Part shown: positions 8,516-16,447 of the stretch, piece by piece | Position numbering within the stretch: the first letter of the stretch is position 1 | Layout: each line of letters begins with the position of its first letter | Assembly: GCA_035718275.1 (NCBI GenBank) | Contig: DASTHI010000026.1 | Span: 218,594 to 282,593 of the forward strand | Origin: Pseudolabrys sp035718275 | Lineage (GTDB): Bacteria > Pseudomonadota > Alphaproteobacteria > Rhizobiales > Xanthobacteraceae | Direction of reading: 5' to 3' | Length of the DNA: 64,000 nt | The notes under the pieces: generated by a model | Databases searched by the model: none | What the model saw: the letters and a program-made list of their open reading frames with translations, nothing else | What the model was told of the DNA's origin: nothing | Position numbers and translations under genes: made by a program

Positions 8516-8930
8516 GGTCCTTGCAACTCGTGAACCAGTTTTCGCGCGAGCAACAACCTACCGTGCCAGCGTTCACCGTAGTCCCGGAAGCAGATCGCAT
8601 TCATTGCTGGAAAGTCTTTCAAGGCGCGCCCACATATCGGCAATGTCTCTCGGCGGCGTCAATACCAGCCGCTCGTGCGCGTTCGAGGGTGAGCCCGTCG
8701 GTGACGCGGGCTTTTGGCGCCGCCGTTACTGTCGAACCGCGCCACATAACCTGTACCTGCTCGGCGAACGCGGTCATGGAGCCGGGCGGCTCGAGCGAGC
8801 CGCGAGCCCTTATCGTCGATAGTGTAAAGGTCATCGATTCGCGGATTCAAGGACGGGTCGCGGCGAGAGCTCGCTCGCGGGCAGGTCGCCGCATAGCCCC
8901 ATACAGGACGCTGTGCTACATGCAGAGACG
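8516..8930. other. 415-bp divergent gap with fragmentary coding signal on the minus strand
   Basis: This gap separates the minus-strand TDT gene from the plus-strand binding protein. No complete gene is convincing. On the minus strand three reading frames successively look coding-like: one at 8834-8619 (71 codons), an overlapping frame ending at about 8566, and a 30-codon frame (8604-8512, MNAICFRDYGERW...) whose TGA overlaps the TDT ATG. This could be a decayed small gene or a leader peptide; I cannot decide. Confidence 0.4.
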
Positions 8931-9671
8931 ATGACCAGCGCGGAGGATGTTAGGCAACTTGCCCCAGAGGGCACATTGCGGGGCGGCGTGGTCGTCGCGC
9001 CGGCGGCTTCCGTTTTCTTTGCAGTGAGAGAGAAGGGTGACGTAAGGGGTGTGACCGTGGACTTAATCCGCGGCTTTGCCACTGCTCTGCATCTTCCATT
9101 GTCGCTGCAGATCTATGACAATTCCGGCCAGGTCACCGATGCGGTCGGCAAAGGTGAGTGCGATCTGGCATTCATGCCGCAGGACGCCGAGCGTGCCAAA
9201 CGGGTGGATTTCGGTCCGGCCTACTATTTCATTGAGAGCACCTATCTCGTTCCGGGGGGGTCCACCATCCGGACAATCGAAGAGGTGAACAGGCCGGGGC
9301 GCCGGATCATTGCAATTTCAAATACGACGACTGCGCGGAGCGCGCGACGCACGGCGCCTAGCGCCACCGTTGAGGAAGTGGCGAGCGTGGACCAGATGAC
9401 CGAGATGGCGCGGCTGGGGCAGGGCGATGCTTTCGCCTTGTCACATGATTCTTTCGCGGGGCTCCTCCCCAAGCTTCCAGGGGCGCGTGTGCTCGCAGGC
9501 AACTTTCAGCAGACCGGCATTGCGGTCGCGGTGCCGAAAGGACGGCCAATTGCACTGCGGATTGCTAGCGAGCTGCTTGAGGCGGCTAAGGCGTCCGGGA
9601 TGGTTCGCAGAGCGCTCGATGCAGCAGGGTTCTCCGACGCTGTCGTGGCGCCAGCCTCCAAGCCTCAGTGA
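8931..9671 (+). CDS. Substrate-binding-domain protein of the SBP_bac_3 fold, without signal peptide
   Basis: Encodes 246 residues from ATG 8931. The fold signature is clear: LAPEGTLRGGVVVAP, VTVDLIRGFA, GKGECDLAFMPQDAERAKRV (lobe 1), a hinge, then lobe 2 and return, as in amino-acid ABC transporter receptors. Unlike those receptors it has no hydrophobic leader or lipobox; the protein begins MTSAEDVRQLAP. Similar leaderless versions are common in Bradyrhizobium. No permease or ATPase gene adjoins. It may act in the cytosol as a ligand-binding protein or enzyme such as a cyclohexadienyl dehydratase-like enzyme; I cannot tell which. Confidence 0.8.
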   Translation: MTSAEDVRQLAPEGTLRGGVVVAPAASVFFAVREKGDVRGVTVDLIRGFATALHLPLSLQIYDNSGQVTDAVGKGECDLAFMPQDAERAKRVDFGPAYYFIESTYLVPGGSTIRTIEEVNRPGRRIIAISNTTTARSARRTAPSATVEEVASVDQMTEMARLGQGDAFALSHDSFAGLLPKLPGARVLAGNFQQTGIAVAVPKGRPIALRIASELLEAAKASGMVRRALDAAGFSDAVVAPASKPQ

Positions 9672-9740
9672 TTTGTGCGCTGCCTCGAGGTTCGGCGCTG
9701 ATTGAAAGAGAGGCCGCGCGCAATGCGTGCTCTCGCGCAT

Positions 9741-10715
9741 TCACAGCTTCAAGATGACGTTCCCGATAGTGCCGCGTTCGACCGCTTCATGCGCAGCAAC
9801 GATGTCATCAAGACCATAGGTCTGATGGGAGAGCCTGTTGCGCAGCGCACCTAGCTTGAGTGCGGAATTGATCGACGAAACCGCCCTCTCGCGTTCCTTG
9901 GCATCGAGCTCATACACCAGGAAGAATTTCAACGTGATGGAGTTGACGAGACAGAAGGCCGCGGGAATGGTCGCCTCGGGCCCTGTTCCATATACAACGA
10001 CATTTGCCTTCGGACTGACCACCTGGGGGATGAGCTTGGCGTTAGCAGTAAGGTCCATCTCGATCACAGCGCCCACACCGGCCTGCTTCGTTATTTCCAT
10101 CACGCGGCCGCCGACATTCTCTCGCTTGTAATTTATGGTGTGATCGGCTCCGGCTTCTTTTGCGGCGACAGCCTTTTCGGGAGACGAAATGGTTGCAAGC
10201 ACGAGCGCGCCTGCAGCTTTTGCGAACTGAATCGCGTATTGGGCGACCGCGCCTGCGCCACCCGAGATCAGGACTATCGTGCCCGCCTTGACCGAGGCAA
10301 GACTGACCGCGTGCACAGCCGTCATTGCGGGGATCCCCAAGCACGCCCCGGCCTCAAAAGTGATTTTTTCAGGAAGCGGCACGGCTTGCGCGGCCGGCAG
10401 CACGATGAATTCGGCTGCCGTGCCGAATGCACGTTTCCACTGCCCATTCCACAACCACACCCGCTCGCCGACACGTGATTGAGGCACACCCGGGCCAACC
10501 TCATCCACCACGCCTGCCCCATCGCTGTGGGGGATGACCCTTGGATAAGCAATTTTCCGGGTGATCCCCTGGCGCGATTTGACGTCCGACGGATTGATCC
10601 CGGAAGCGGCTACCTTTACGCGCAGCTCACCGGGACCGGGGTGCGGTGCCTCAACATCGCCGACTTTGAGGACTGTCCGCGCACTGCCATTCGCCTCGTA
10701 GAATGCCGCTCGCAT
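9741..10715 (-). CDS. NADPH:quinone reductase-like (MDR superfamily, zinc-independent)
   Basis: Encodes 324 residues from ATG 10715 (MRAAFYEANG). It has the N-terminal GroES-like domain with GPGELRVKVAASGINPSDVK, then a Rossmann domain whose NADPH motif reads ISGGAGAVAQYAIQFAK, close to the GGAGGVG form of zeta-crystallin/QOR proteins. The Cys/His zinc ligands of alcohol dehydrogenases are absent. The ending GTIGNVILKL is usual for QOR. Probable one- or two-electron reduction of quinones or enones; substrate unknown. It is transcribed divergently from the small gene at 10849. Confidence 0.88.
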   Translation of the reverse strand: MRAAFYEANGSARTVLKVGDVEAPHPGPGELRVKVAASGINPSDVKSRQGITRKIAYPRVIPHSDGAGVVDEVGPGVPQSRVGERVWLWNGQWKRAFGTAAEFIVLPAAQAVPLPEKITFEAGACLGIPAMTAVHAVSLASVKAGTIVLISGGAGAVAQYAIQFAKAAGALVLATISSPEKAVAAKEAGADHTINYKRENVGGRVMEITKQAGVGAVIEMDLTANAKLIPQVVSPKANVVVYGTGPEATIPAAFCLVNSITLKFFLVYELDAKERERAVSSINSALKLGALRNRLSHQTYGLDDIVAAHEAVERGTIGNVILKL

Positions 10716-10768
10716 TGCTGCTCCTCTCGCCATGGGGGCATGGTCTCACCGACGGGAACTGGAAGTCG

Positions 10769-10794
10769 AGAACTCGCACCGATCTCCTTGCGTT
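10769..10794 (+). promoter_or_regulatory. Possible EcfG-type promoter, one mismatch
   Basis: AGAAC (10769-10773), 17 bases, CGTT (10791-10794), lying 54 bases upstream of the GTG at 10849. The first base of the -35 box deviates from GGAAC, so this is weaker than the perfect matches elsewhere in the window. Confidence 0.35.
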
Positions 10795-10848
10795 TTTTCA
10801 CTGGCGCCAACAACTGAAAAGACACTTCCATTAGCTGAAGAGGTCAAC

Positions 10849-11097
10849 GTGACATATCGTGTTTACAGTGGTCCGAGAGGTTCAGGCGACCTCTCTCCGA
10901 TCGAAAAATCACAGATGCTGTTCAAGGAGTTCTCGGTCCTCGATGAGGCCCTGTCGTGGGCGCGCCATGTAGAGGAGACCGGCCGAACTCCGCTCCTGAT
11001 CGAAGGCGACGATGGCACTCGCATGAATCGGCGCGCCATTGCAGATGCGCTCAGGGTCGGCTTTAGGGAGGAGATCGGAAGCGGCGAGAGGACTTGA
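10849..11097 (+). CDS. Conserved small hypothetical protein (TYRVYxGPRG family)
   Basis: Encodes 82 residues from GTG 10849, where the typical family start VTYRVYSGPRGSGDLSP begins; AGAGG lies six bases ahead. Features are a central MLFKEFSVLDEALSWARHV segment, LLIEGDDGTRMNRRAIADAL, and no signal or membrane segment. Short proteins of this type recur in Bradyrhizobium-like genomes and have no known function. The LLIEGDDGT turn looks like a small alpha/beta domain. An imperfect EcfG promoter upstream and the convergent EcfG-driven gene at 11104 suggest a stress context. Confidence 0.75.
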   Translation: MTYRVYSGPRGSGDLSPIEKSQMLFKEFSVLDEALSWARHVEETGRTPLLIEGDDGTRMNRRAIADALRVGFREEIGSGERT

Positions 11098-11103
11098 AGG
11101 AAC

Positions 11104-11304
11104 TCAGCCGGCAAGCCGGTTCCATTCAGCGCGAGCCCGATCGGTGAGTTCATTCCACTTGGTTGTCACGACATCCCAGTTCACCATGGGACGCTGTGCA
11201 CTGCTGGCGGGGCTCGTTGCGGCAGCCGCGTTATGTGAATCGTGCAGGTAGGCGCCTCCCACGGTCAAGACGACACCAAGCATGATCCCGATAAGGACGC
11301 GCAT
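11104..11304 (-). CDS. Small single-span membrane or exported protein, EcfG-driven
   Basis: Encodes 66 residues from ATG 11304, with GGGAGGG seven bases ahead. Residues 3-19 (VLIGIMLGVVLTVGGAY) form a membrane anchor or signal; residues 20-38 are an Ala/Ser-rich linker; the tail NWDVVTTKWNELTDRARAEW is a short amphipathic helix typical of a conserved Bradyrhizobium hypothetical. Function is unknown. A perfect GGAAC-N17-CGTT promoter sits 24 bases upstream, so it is probably a general stress gene. Its stop is seven bases from that of the convergent 10849 gene. Confidence 0.82.
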   Translation of the reverse strand: MRVLIGIMLGVVLTVGGAYLHDSHNAAAATSPASSAQRPMVNWDVVTTKWNELTDRARAEWNRLAG

Positions 11305-11328
11305 TTCACCCTCCCGGTCTGGCGTTCA

Positions 11329-11354
11329 AACGCCTCCTTGGAACTACCGGTTCC
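11329..11354 (-). promoter_or_regulatory. EcfG-type promoter of the small membrane protein gene
   Basis: Minus-strand GGAAC (11354-11350), 17 bases, CGTT (11332-11329). Perfect consensus; the -10 box ends 24 bases before the ATG at 11304. Confidence 0.8.
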
Positions 11355-11359
11355 AAGGA
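11335..11359. repeat. Perfect 10-bp inverted repeat over the EcfG -35 box
   Basis: TCCTTGGAAC (11335-11344), a five-base centre TACCG, then GTTCCAAGGA (11350-11359). The -35 box of the minus-strand promoter is part of the right arm, so the dyad could be an operator for a dimeric regulator or simply a second, non-functional GGAAC facing the other way. Confidence 0.6.
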
Positions 11360-11568
11360 AGTGCGCCCAATTCTCCGGATAAAGGCGACGATTTTGCGTC
11401 TCTCGTTCTGATATTTCCGTCTGTCGTTCTGACAAAAAAGGACCAGATTTGCGTCCGGCTCAGTTAACCTTAGACACTTACCATGTGCAGCGTAAGTTAT
11501 TGAAAATTCATATATTCTGACCTAAAAAACTTTGCCCGCAAACAATAATTAGCTGCTATATTGAAGTT

Positions 11569-11997
11569 ATGAGTAGACATTCAGCCAAGAGGGCCGGCCG
11601 ATCGGCAAAATCGACGCGCGGCAACGCAAAGAAACGCGCCAAGACAGCGCGTTCCGTTGTGAAAAAGGCCTCGAAATCGGCTCGGGTGCCGGTCGGCGCA
11701 TCCATGCGTACGAGCCGGTTGGCCTCCGGCGCATCCAAGTCCGCTACAAAAATGATCCAGACATCAAGCCCGCCGATGCAGCCTTCGGCTCAGGAGGGAC
11801 CTGTCCGAGCGCATAAATATCACGTAGGCGAGACGGTTTATTACACGTCGCCCAGTTTCGGGCGCACTGCCGCGACTGGCAGCTATACGGTGGTCAAATT
11901 GCTTCCCTCGGAAGGGGATGACTACCAGTATCGCATCAAAAGTTCTGGCGAAGCGTTCGAACGTGTAGCCAAAGAAAGTCAACTTGACCGCGCCTGA
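11569..11997 (+). CDS. Hypothetical protein: histone-like basic N-terminus plus small conserved C-terminal domain
   Basis: Encodes 142 residues from ATG 11569. Residues 1-65 are almost entirely Lys, Arg, Ser and Ala (for example SRHSAKRAGRSAKS and KKRAKTARSVVKKASKS), resembling a histone H1 tail. Residues 80-142 form a compact beta-rich domain with HVGETVYYTSPSFGR, SYTVVKLLPSEGDDYQYRIK and FERVAKESQL, a pattern I recognise from rhizobial hypotheticals that lack the basic head. The tail could bind DNA or RNA, or be a disordered linker. No signal peptide is present, and base composition does not differ obviously from the neighbours. Confidence 0.75.
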   Translation: MSRHSAKRAGRSAKSTRGNAKKRAKTARSVVKKASKSARVPVGASMRTSRLASGASKSATKMIQTSSPPMQPSAQEGPVRAHKYHVGETVYYTSPSFGRTAATGSYTVVKLLPSEGDDYQYRIKSSGEAFERVAKESQLDRA

Positions 11998-12025
11998 CGC
12001 AGCAGGCGTCGCGATTTTGCCTCCT

Positions 12026-12075
12026 CCCTCCTTCAATGATGCTTGCAGCGGCGCGATTATCGCGCCAAAGGAGGG
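12026..12075 (+). promoter_or_regulatory. Candidate ribosome-site-sequestering leader of the GYD gene
   Basis: CCCTCCTT (12026-12033) is the exact reverse complement of the ribosome site AAGGAGGG (12068-12075), six bases before the GYD ATG. Between them lies a GGCGCGA-TTA-TCGCGCC hairpin (12050-12066) directly abutting the ribosome site. The nested structure would hide the ribosome site, so it could act as a switch or thermometer; whether the transcript begins upstream of 12026 is unknown. Confidence 0.45.
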
Positions 12076-12081
12076 CGCATC

Positions 12082-12417
12082 ATGCCGATTTACATCACGC
12101 AGGGGCGTTACACGCGAGAGGCAGTAAAGGGCATGATCGTGAAGCCGGAGGATCGAGCCGATGCCGTGGCAAGGCTCCTCTCGAAGATTGGGGGCCGCTT
12201 GCTGGGGTACTACGTGACTTTTGGCGAATACGATTTTCTCACGATAGCGGAGGCGCCGAATGACATTCAAATGGCTGCGGCAGTGCTCGCCGCATCGAGT
12301 GGCGGCGGTGTGACCGACTTGCGTACAACGGTCGCCTTGACGTCGGTCGAAGCTAAGAGCGCCTTTGCTGCAGCAGGCGATCTGGCGCCAAGCTTCAGAT
12401 CAGCCGGCCGCGCCTAA
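12082..12417 (+). CDS. GYD domain protein
   Basis: Encodes 111 residues from ATG 12082, with the strong AAAGGAGGG at 12067-12075. It has the MPIYITQGRYT opening and the GGRLLGYYVTFGEYDFLTIAEAP core with the signature glycine-tyrosine/glutamate-tyrosine-aspartate segment of GYD proteins, a ferredoxin-like fold of unknown biochemical role that usually acts as a dimer. The 20-residue tail (AAGDLAPSFRSAGRA) is not conserved. The leader is unusually structured. It is monocistronic, or possibly read into the Bug receptor gene 83 bases downstream. Confidence 0.88.
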   Translation: MPIYITQGRYTREAVKGMIVKPEDRADAVARLLSKIGGRLLGYYVTFGEYDFLTIAEAPNDIQMAAAVLAASSGGGVTDLRTTVALTSVEAKSAFAAAGDLAPSFRSAGRA

Positions 12418-12500
12418 AATTGAGATTTGCGGTTCATTGACGGCAAAAACAGAGGCGTCTTTTATTGAGGCAAGCAAAAATGTGCAAAGGGAGAGGATTC

Positions 12501-13466
12501 ATGCGCGCGATACTGAGTCTGATGGCGTCTGTTCTGCTACCGCTGCTGATGACATTCACAGCAGCGGCGCAGAACTATCCCAATCGTACGGTGCGGCTGA
12601 TTGTGCCATTCGGTGCGGGCGGCCCGGCAGACGTTTACGCACGGGTGCTGGCGCAACATCTGGCGGACGAAACGAAGCAATCGTTCGTCGTGGAGGACCG
12701 ACCGGGCGCGGGTTCGATCATTGGCACGGATGCCGTCGCGAAATCGGCGCCCGACGGATACACGCTCCTGGTCATGTCGAACACCCACACGACCAACGAG
12801 TCGCTGCTTCCCAACAAACCCTTCCAGCTGATGCGGGACTTTGTTCCGGTTGCGACGATGAACTACTCGGATCTTTTGATGGTCGTTCATCCGTCGGTGC
12901 CGGCCAAAACGGTCAAGGAATTTATCGACTTGGCGAAAAAAGAGCCGGGGAAACTCAACTACGCCTCATCGGGTCCGGGCACGCCGTATCACATGGCCGG
13001 CGAACTGTTCAAAGCGATGAGCCACACGGACATCGTGCACGTGCCGCACAAGGCTTCCGGTGACGCCCGAAACAGCGTGATCTCCGGAACAGTACAGATG
13101 ATGTTCGATGCGATCACGACAATGTCCCCACTCGCCAAGGGCGAAAAGGTCCGGGCATTGGCAACCACCGGGCTCAAGCGATCCGAGCTCACTCCCGATC
13201 TGCCGACGGTGTCCGAATTTGTTCCCGGCTACGAGGCTACCATTTGGCTCGGGATCATGGCGCCGAAGGGCACGCCCAAAGAGGTGATCACCTTCCTCAA
13301 CACGAACATCAACAAGGTGATCAACAAGCCCGAGGTGAAGCAGGTGTGGCTCAAGCAGGGCGCCATTCCACTCGTCAAAACGCCCGAGGAATTCGATGCC
13401 TACCTGCGGAAAGACATCGAGAAGTGGGCCGAGGTCGTGAAGGTGTCCGGAGCCAAAATTCAATAG
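12501..13466 (+). CDS. Bug/TctC family periplasmic solute receptor (orphan)
   Basis: Encodes 321 residues from ATG 12501 behind GGGAGAGGA. A Sec signal peptide occupies residues 1-24 (ending FTAAAQN). The mature protein has the Bug landmarks YPNRTVRLIVPFGAGGPADVY, VEDRPGAGSIIGTDAVAKS, SDLLMVVHPS and NYASSGPGTPYH. These receptors bind carboxylates such as tricarboxylates or amino-acid-derived acids for TctAB permeases. No TctA/TctB gene is nearby, so it is one of the many orphan Bug receptors. It heads a plus-strand run (13503, 14473, 16448) with gaps of 36, 22 and 13 bases, which may be one operon with the carboxylase alpha subunit. Confidence 0.9.
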   Translation: MRAILSLMASVLLPLLMTFTAAAQNYPNRTVRLIVPFGAGGPADVYARVLAQHLADETKQSFVVEDRPGAGSIIGTDAVAKSAPDGYTLLVMSNTHTTNESLLPNKPFQLMRDFVPVATMNYSDLLMVVHPSVPAKTVKEFIDLAKKEPGKLNYASSGPGTPYHMAGELFKAMSHTDIVHVPHKASGDARNSVISGTVQMMFDAITTMSPLAKGEKVRALATTGLKRSELTPDLPTVSEFVPGYEATIWLGIMAPKGTPKEVITFLNTNINKVINKPEVKQVWLKQGAIPLVKTPEEFDAYLRKDIEKWAEVVKVSGAKIQ

Positions 13467-13502
13467 GCGCAAGCCGAATACAAAGGACGACAACGAAAGC
13501 GC

Positions 13503-14450
13503 ATGTCGACCGGCACGTTCATAGATGGGCTATTTTCAACGCCGCTGGTGCTTCCAGCCCCATTTGCCGGCGCGCTGGCGGCGTTGATTGTTGTCTTGCT
13601 TGCAATGGCAATGCGTCGACCGGCCGGCGGCAACAGCTCGCGTGTCATACTTTCCATTGTGGCGCTCGTGGCGGCGGGCGTTGCCATCTATTCGGTGCTC
13701 GACCGGTTGACAATCAACGAGCGCTCAGCCGAAAGGCGCAGCCTGCTTGATCGAAAACTGCAGCTTGGGCTCGCGGCTACCGCAGCAGGCTCATCGCTCG
13801 CCTGTCTCGATGGAGTTGCTGGCGAGGATGTCGAAAACGCCTGCGAGAAGGCGATCTTTGCGGACGCGCAAAGCGCGGCCCGGGCAGTGACCTATGTCGC
13901 GGCGCGTTTGTCGCTCCTTTCCGACGCGGTCAGATATGCGAAATCACGTGATCCCGAGCTCCTCAACTCATTTGCCGCGACGCGCCGTGCAGTGGAACTG
14001 GATCGTTACGGCATCGCCGCGCACGTCCTTGCCGTCCGTGACGGCTGCACGGCCGAGAAGTGTGGCGCATTCGCTATCCTCCAAGATGCCGCGACGCTGA
14101 AAGCGAACCTCAAAGTCCACGCTTTCGAGACCTATATCGGGCGCTATGCCGCGGCCTGGGGGAACGCCGCCGCACCGGCAGTTGGATCTCAACCGCAGTC
14201 CCTGGGTAGTGGGTCGGCTCCTGTGGCAAGTGCCGTAGAGCCCCTATCGCCGGCGCACCCGCTCGACAGCCGCTATGATTTTCCTTCTGCGGCTTCAATT
14301 CCTCCCGTTAGCATCATGAACAACGAGCCGGTGGTCAAAGAGAATCCGGCCACAACTGGCGGCAATGGAACGCCCGACAAGACGGGTGCGACGACGCCGG
14401 TGCCGCCAAAGCGTCCACAGGCACAGGCAACGCCTCCTGCGCCGCGGTAA
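13503..14450 (+). CDS. Hypothetical inner-membrane protein with Pro-rich tail
   Basis: Encodes 315 residues. Two hydrophobic segments lie at about residues 16-37 and 46-65, separated by a short Arg/Gly-rich loop, then a helical region (residues 70-200) with four cysteines in SLACLDG, ENACEKA, RDGCTAEKCGA, and a Pro/Thr/Ala-rich disordered tail from about 210. I recognise no catalytic motif. Proteins of this layout are frequently found directly before the acyl-CoA carboxylase alpha gene in Bradyrhizobium-like genomes; the 22-base gap here is consistent with co-transcription. Function is unknown. Confidence 0.8.
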   Translation: MSTGTFIDGLFSTPLVLPAPFAGALAALIVVLLAMAMRRPAGGNSSRVILSIVALVAAGVAIYSVLDRLTINERSAERRSLLDRKLQLGLAATAAGSSLACLDGVAGEDVENACEKAIFADAQSAARAVTYVAARLSLLSDAVRYAKSRDPELLNSFAATRRAVELDRYGIAAHVLAVRDGCTAEKCGAFAILQDAATLKANLKVHAFETYIGRYAAAWGNAAAPAVGSQPQSLGSGSAPVASAVEPLSPAHPLDSRYDFPSAASIPPVSIMNNEPVVKENPATTGGNGTPDKTGATTPVPPKRPQAQATPPAPR

Positions 14451-14472
14451 TATCGCGGCACTGTGTACGCCC

Positions 14473-16434
14473 ATGTTCAAATCCGTATTGATCGCTAATC
14501 GCGGTGAGATTGCCTGTCGGATCAGCCGCACGGCCAAGCGGCTTGGTCTACGGTGCATTGCGGTTTTTTCGGATGCCGATGAGCGGGCGTTGCACGTGCG
14601 CGAGGCCGATGAGGCTATTCGGATTGGGCCGGCGGAAGCCTCGCTCAGCTATCTTGCAATCGAGAAGATTATCGAGGCTGCACGCTTGGCCGGCGCGGAG
14701 TGCATTCACCCCGGTTACGGCTTCTTGTCGGAGAATGCCGAGTTCGCTGAAGCCTGTGCGGTCGCCCAAATCGCCTTTGTGGGTCCGCCGCCTCAGGCAA
14801 TTCGGGCGATGGGGCTCAAGGATCGAGCCAAGGCACTGATGGAAAAGGCCAACGTGCCGGTTGTCCCCGGCTATCACGGCGAAATGCAGGACTCGAAATT
14901 CCTCAAACAGAAAGCCTATGAAATCGGGTACCCGGTCTTGATCAAGGCGGCAGCCGGAGGCGGCGGCAAAGGCATGCGGCGTGTCAATCGACATGCCGAT
15001 TTTGATGATGCGCTGCAGGGAGCCCGACGCGAGGCCAAGTCATCGTTCGGCAACGAGCGGGTCCTCATCGAAAAATACGTGACACATCCACGGCATATTG
15101 AATTTCAGATATTCGCGGACCGGAGCGGGCGTACAATCCATCTTGGAGAACGTGATTGTTCTTTGCAGCGGCGTCACCAAAAGATCATGGAGGAGTCCCC
15201 GGCGCCAGGGATGAATGCCCAGCTCCGCAAAGTGATAGGGGATGCCGCCGTCGCTGCAGCCCAAGCCGCAGGATATTTAGGAGCAGGAACTGTCGAATTT
15301 ATTGCGGACGGGAGCGATGGGCTGAGAGCCGACAGATTCTGGTTCATGGAGATGAACACCCGACTGCAGGTGGAGCATCCTGTTACCGAGGCCGTGACTG
15401 GTTTCGATCTTGTTGAGTGGCAATTCCGAATTGCTGCCGGCGAAAGTCTGCCGGTGCATCAGGTTAGGTTTGAAGGTCACGCAGTTGAGGCGCGGATCTA
15501 CGCTGAGGATCCCGCGCGAGGCTTTTTGCCATCGACTGGCCGACTCATCGAGGCGAAATTTCCGGCGAGCCCGGGTGTGCGCGTGGACACGGGCGTTGAA
15601 GCGGGCAGCGAGATCACCCCCTATTACGACCCAATGATGGCAAAGCTCATTGTATACGGAAAAACGCGCGAAGAGGCTATTGCCGGGCTCTCGACTGCGC
15701 TCGAAGAGACGATCGTTGTTGGTCCTCAAAGCAATGTCGGGTTCCTTTCCGCGGTCTGCCGCCTCGATGCCTTTCGCAAGGGTGATCTCGAAACCGGCCT
15801 CGTCGACGATAACCTCGCCCAGTTGGTTCCCCCTATCGATCGCTTCGATCGCGCGGCCGCGGCGTTGGGGGCGGAAAAGCTGTTGCAAAGAAAACAGTCG
15901 AAATTAGCTGATTTTCTAGAGGAAACAGACGCCACGGTTTCGCCGTGGGATGCTTCCGACGCATTTCAATTGAGCGGCACGAGACGTCTCTCATTGCCCA
16001 TCGTGGTCGATGGCGAAACGGCGATTGCGGAAGTTGATTATGGGGCCGGCAGTCCGGCGGTTTCCGTAGACGGCATCTATTCGGCGAAGGATGCGCTTGC
16101 GGTGTGGGGTCCTGACGCAATCTACGTGTTGCGTCTTGGCCGACAAACGAAGGTAAGCTCACGGGGCGCCGGGAGCGGCGAAGTTGCAGGTCGGGACCGG
16201 ACGGGCGTCTTGTGCGCTCCCATGCATGGGAAATTATTGGAATTGCGAGTGAAAGAGGGGGATAAGGTCGCCGCCGGGCAACCTATCGCTATCATCGAGG
16301 CCATGAAAATGGAGCATACTCTTCTTGCTCCTTTCGAGGGCTTCATCTCTGAACTGCCACTGGCGGCCGGAGCTCAGGTGCCAGAAGGTGCCATTATCGC
16401 CCGGGTCCTGCCGGGGCCGCGAATCGATCACTAG
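14473..16434 (+). CDS. mccA: Methylcrotonyl/acyl-CoA carboxylase biotin-containing alpha subunit
   Basis: Encodes 653 residues from ATG 14473 (MFKSVLIANRGEIACR). Order: biotin carboxylase N-domain with HPGYGFLSENAEFA, ATP-grasp domain with AAAGGGGKGM and FMEMNTRLQVEHPVTE, biotin carboxylase C-domain (DTGVEAGSEITPYYDPM), a linker region, and a C-terminal biotinyl domain with EAMKMEHT whose lysine carries biotin. The length and single-chain layout match MccA rather than the shorter AccC. It charges biotin with bicarbonate for the beta subunit at 5788. It is unusual that the two subunits are 7 kb apart with unrelated genes between. Confidence 0.88.
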   Translation: MFKSVLIANRGEIACRISRTAKRLGLRCIAVFSDADERALHVREADEAIRIGPAEASLSYLAIEKIIEAARLAGAECIHPGYGFLSENAEFAEACAVAQIAFVGPPPQAIRAMGLKDRAKALMEKANVPVVPGYHGEMQDSKFLKQKAYEIGYPVLIKAAAGGGGKGMRRVNRHADFDDALQGARREAKSSFGNERVLIEKYVTHPRHIEFQIFADRSGRTIHLGERDCSLQRRHQKIMEESPAPGMNAQLRKVIGDAAVAAAQAAGYLGAGTVEFIADGSDGLRADRFWFMEMNTRLQVEHPVTEAVTGFDLVEWQFRIAAGESLPVHQVRFEGHAVEARIYAEDPARGFLPSTGRLIEAKFPASPGVRVDTGVEAGSEITPYYDPMMAKLIVYGKTREEAIAGLSTALEETIVVGPQSNVGFLSAVCRLDAFRKGDLETGLVDDNLAQLVPPIDRFDRAAAALGAEKLLQRKQSKLADFLEETDATVSPWDASDAFQLSGTRRLSLPIVVDGETAIAEVDYGAGSPAVSVDGIYSAKDALAVWGPDAIYVLRLGRQTKVSSRGAGSGEVAGRDRTGVLCAPMHGKLLELRVKEGDKVAAGQPIAIIEAMKMEHTLLAPFEGFISELPLAAGAQVPEGAIIARVLPGPRIDH

Positions 16435-16447
16435 CGCGTGGCCAGCA

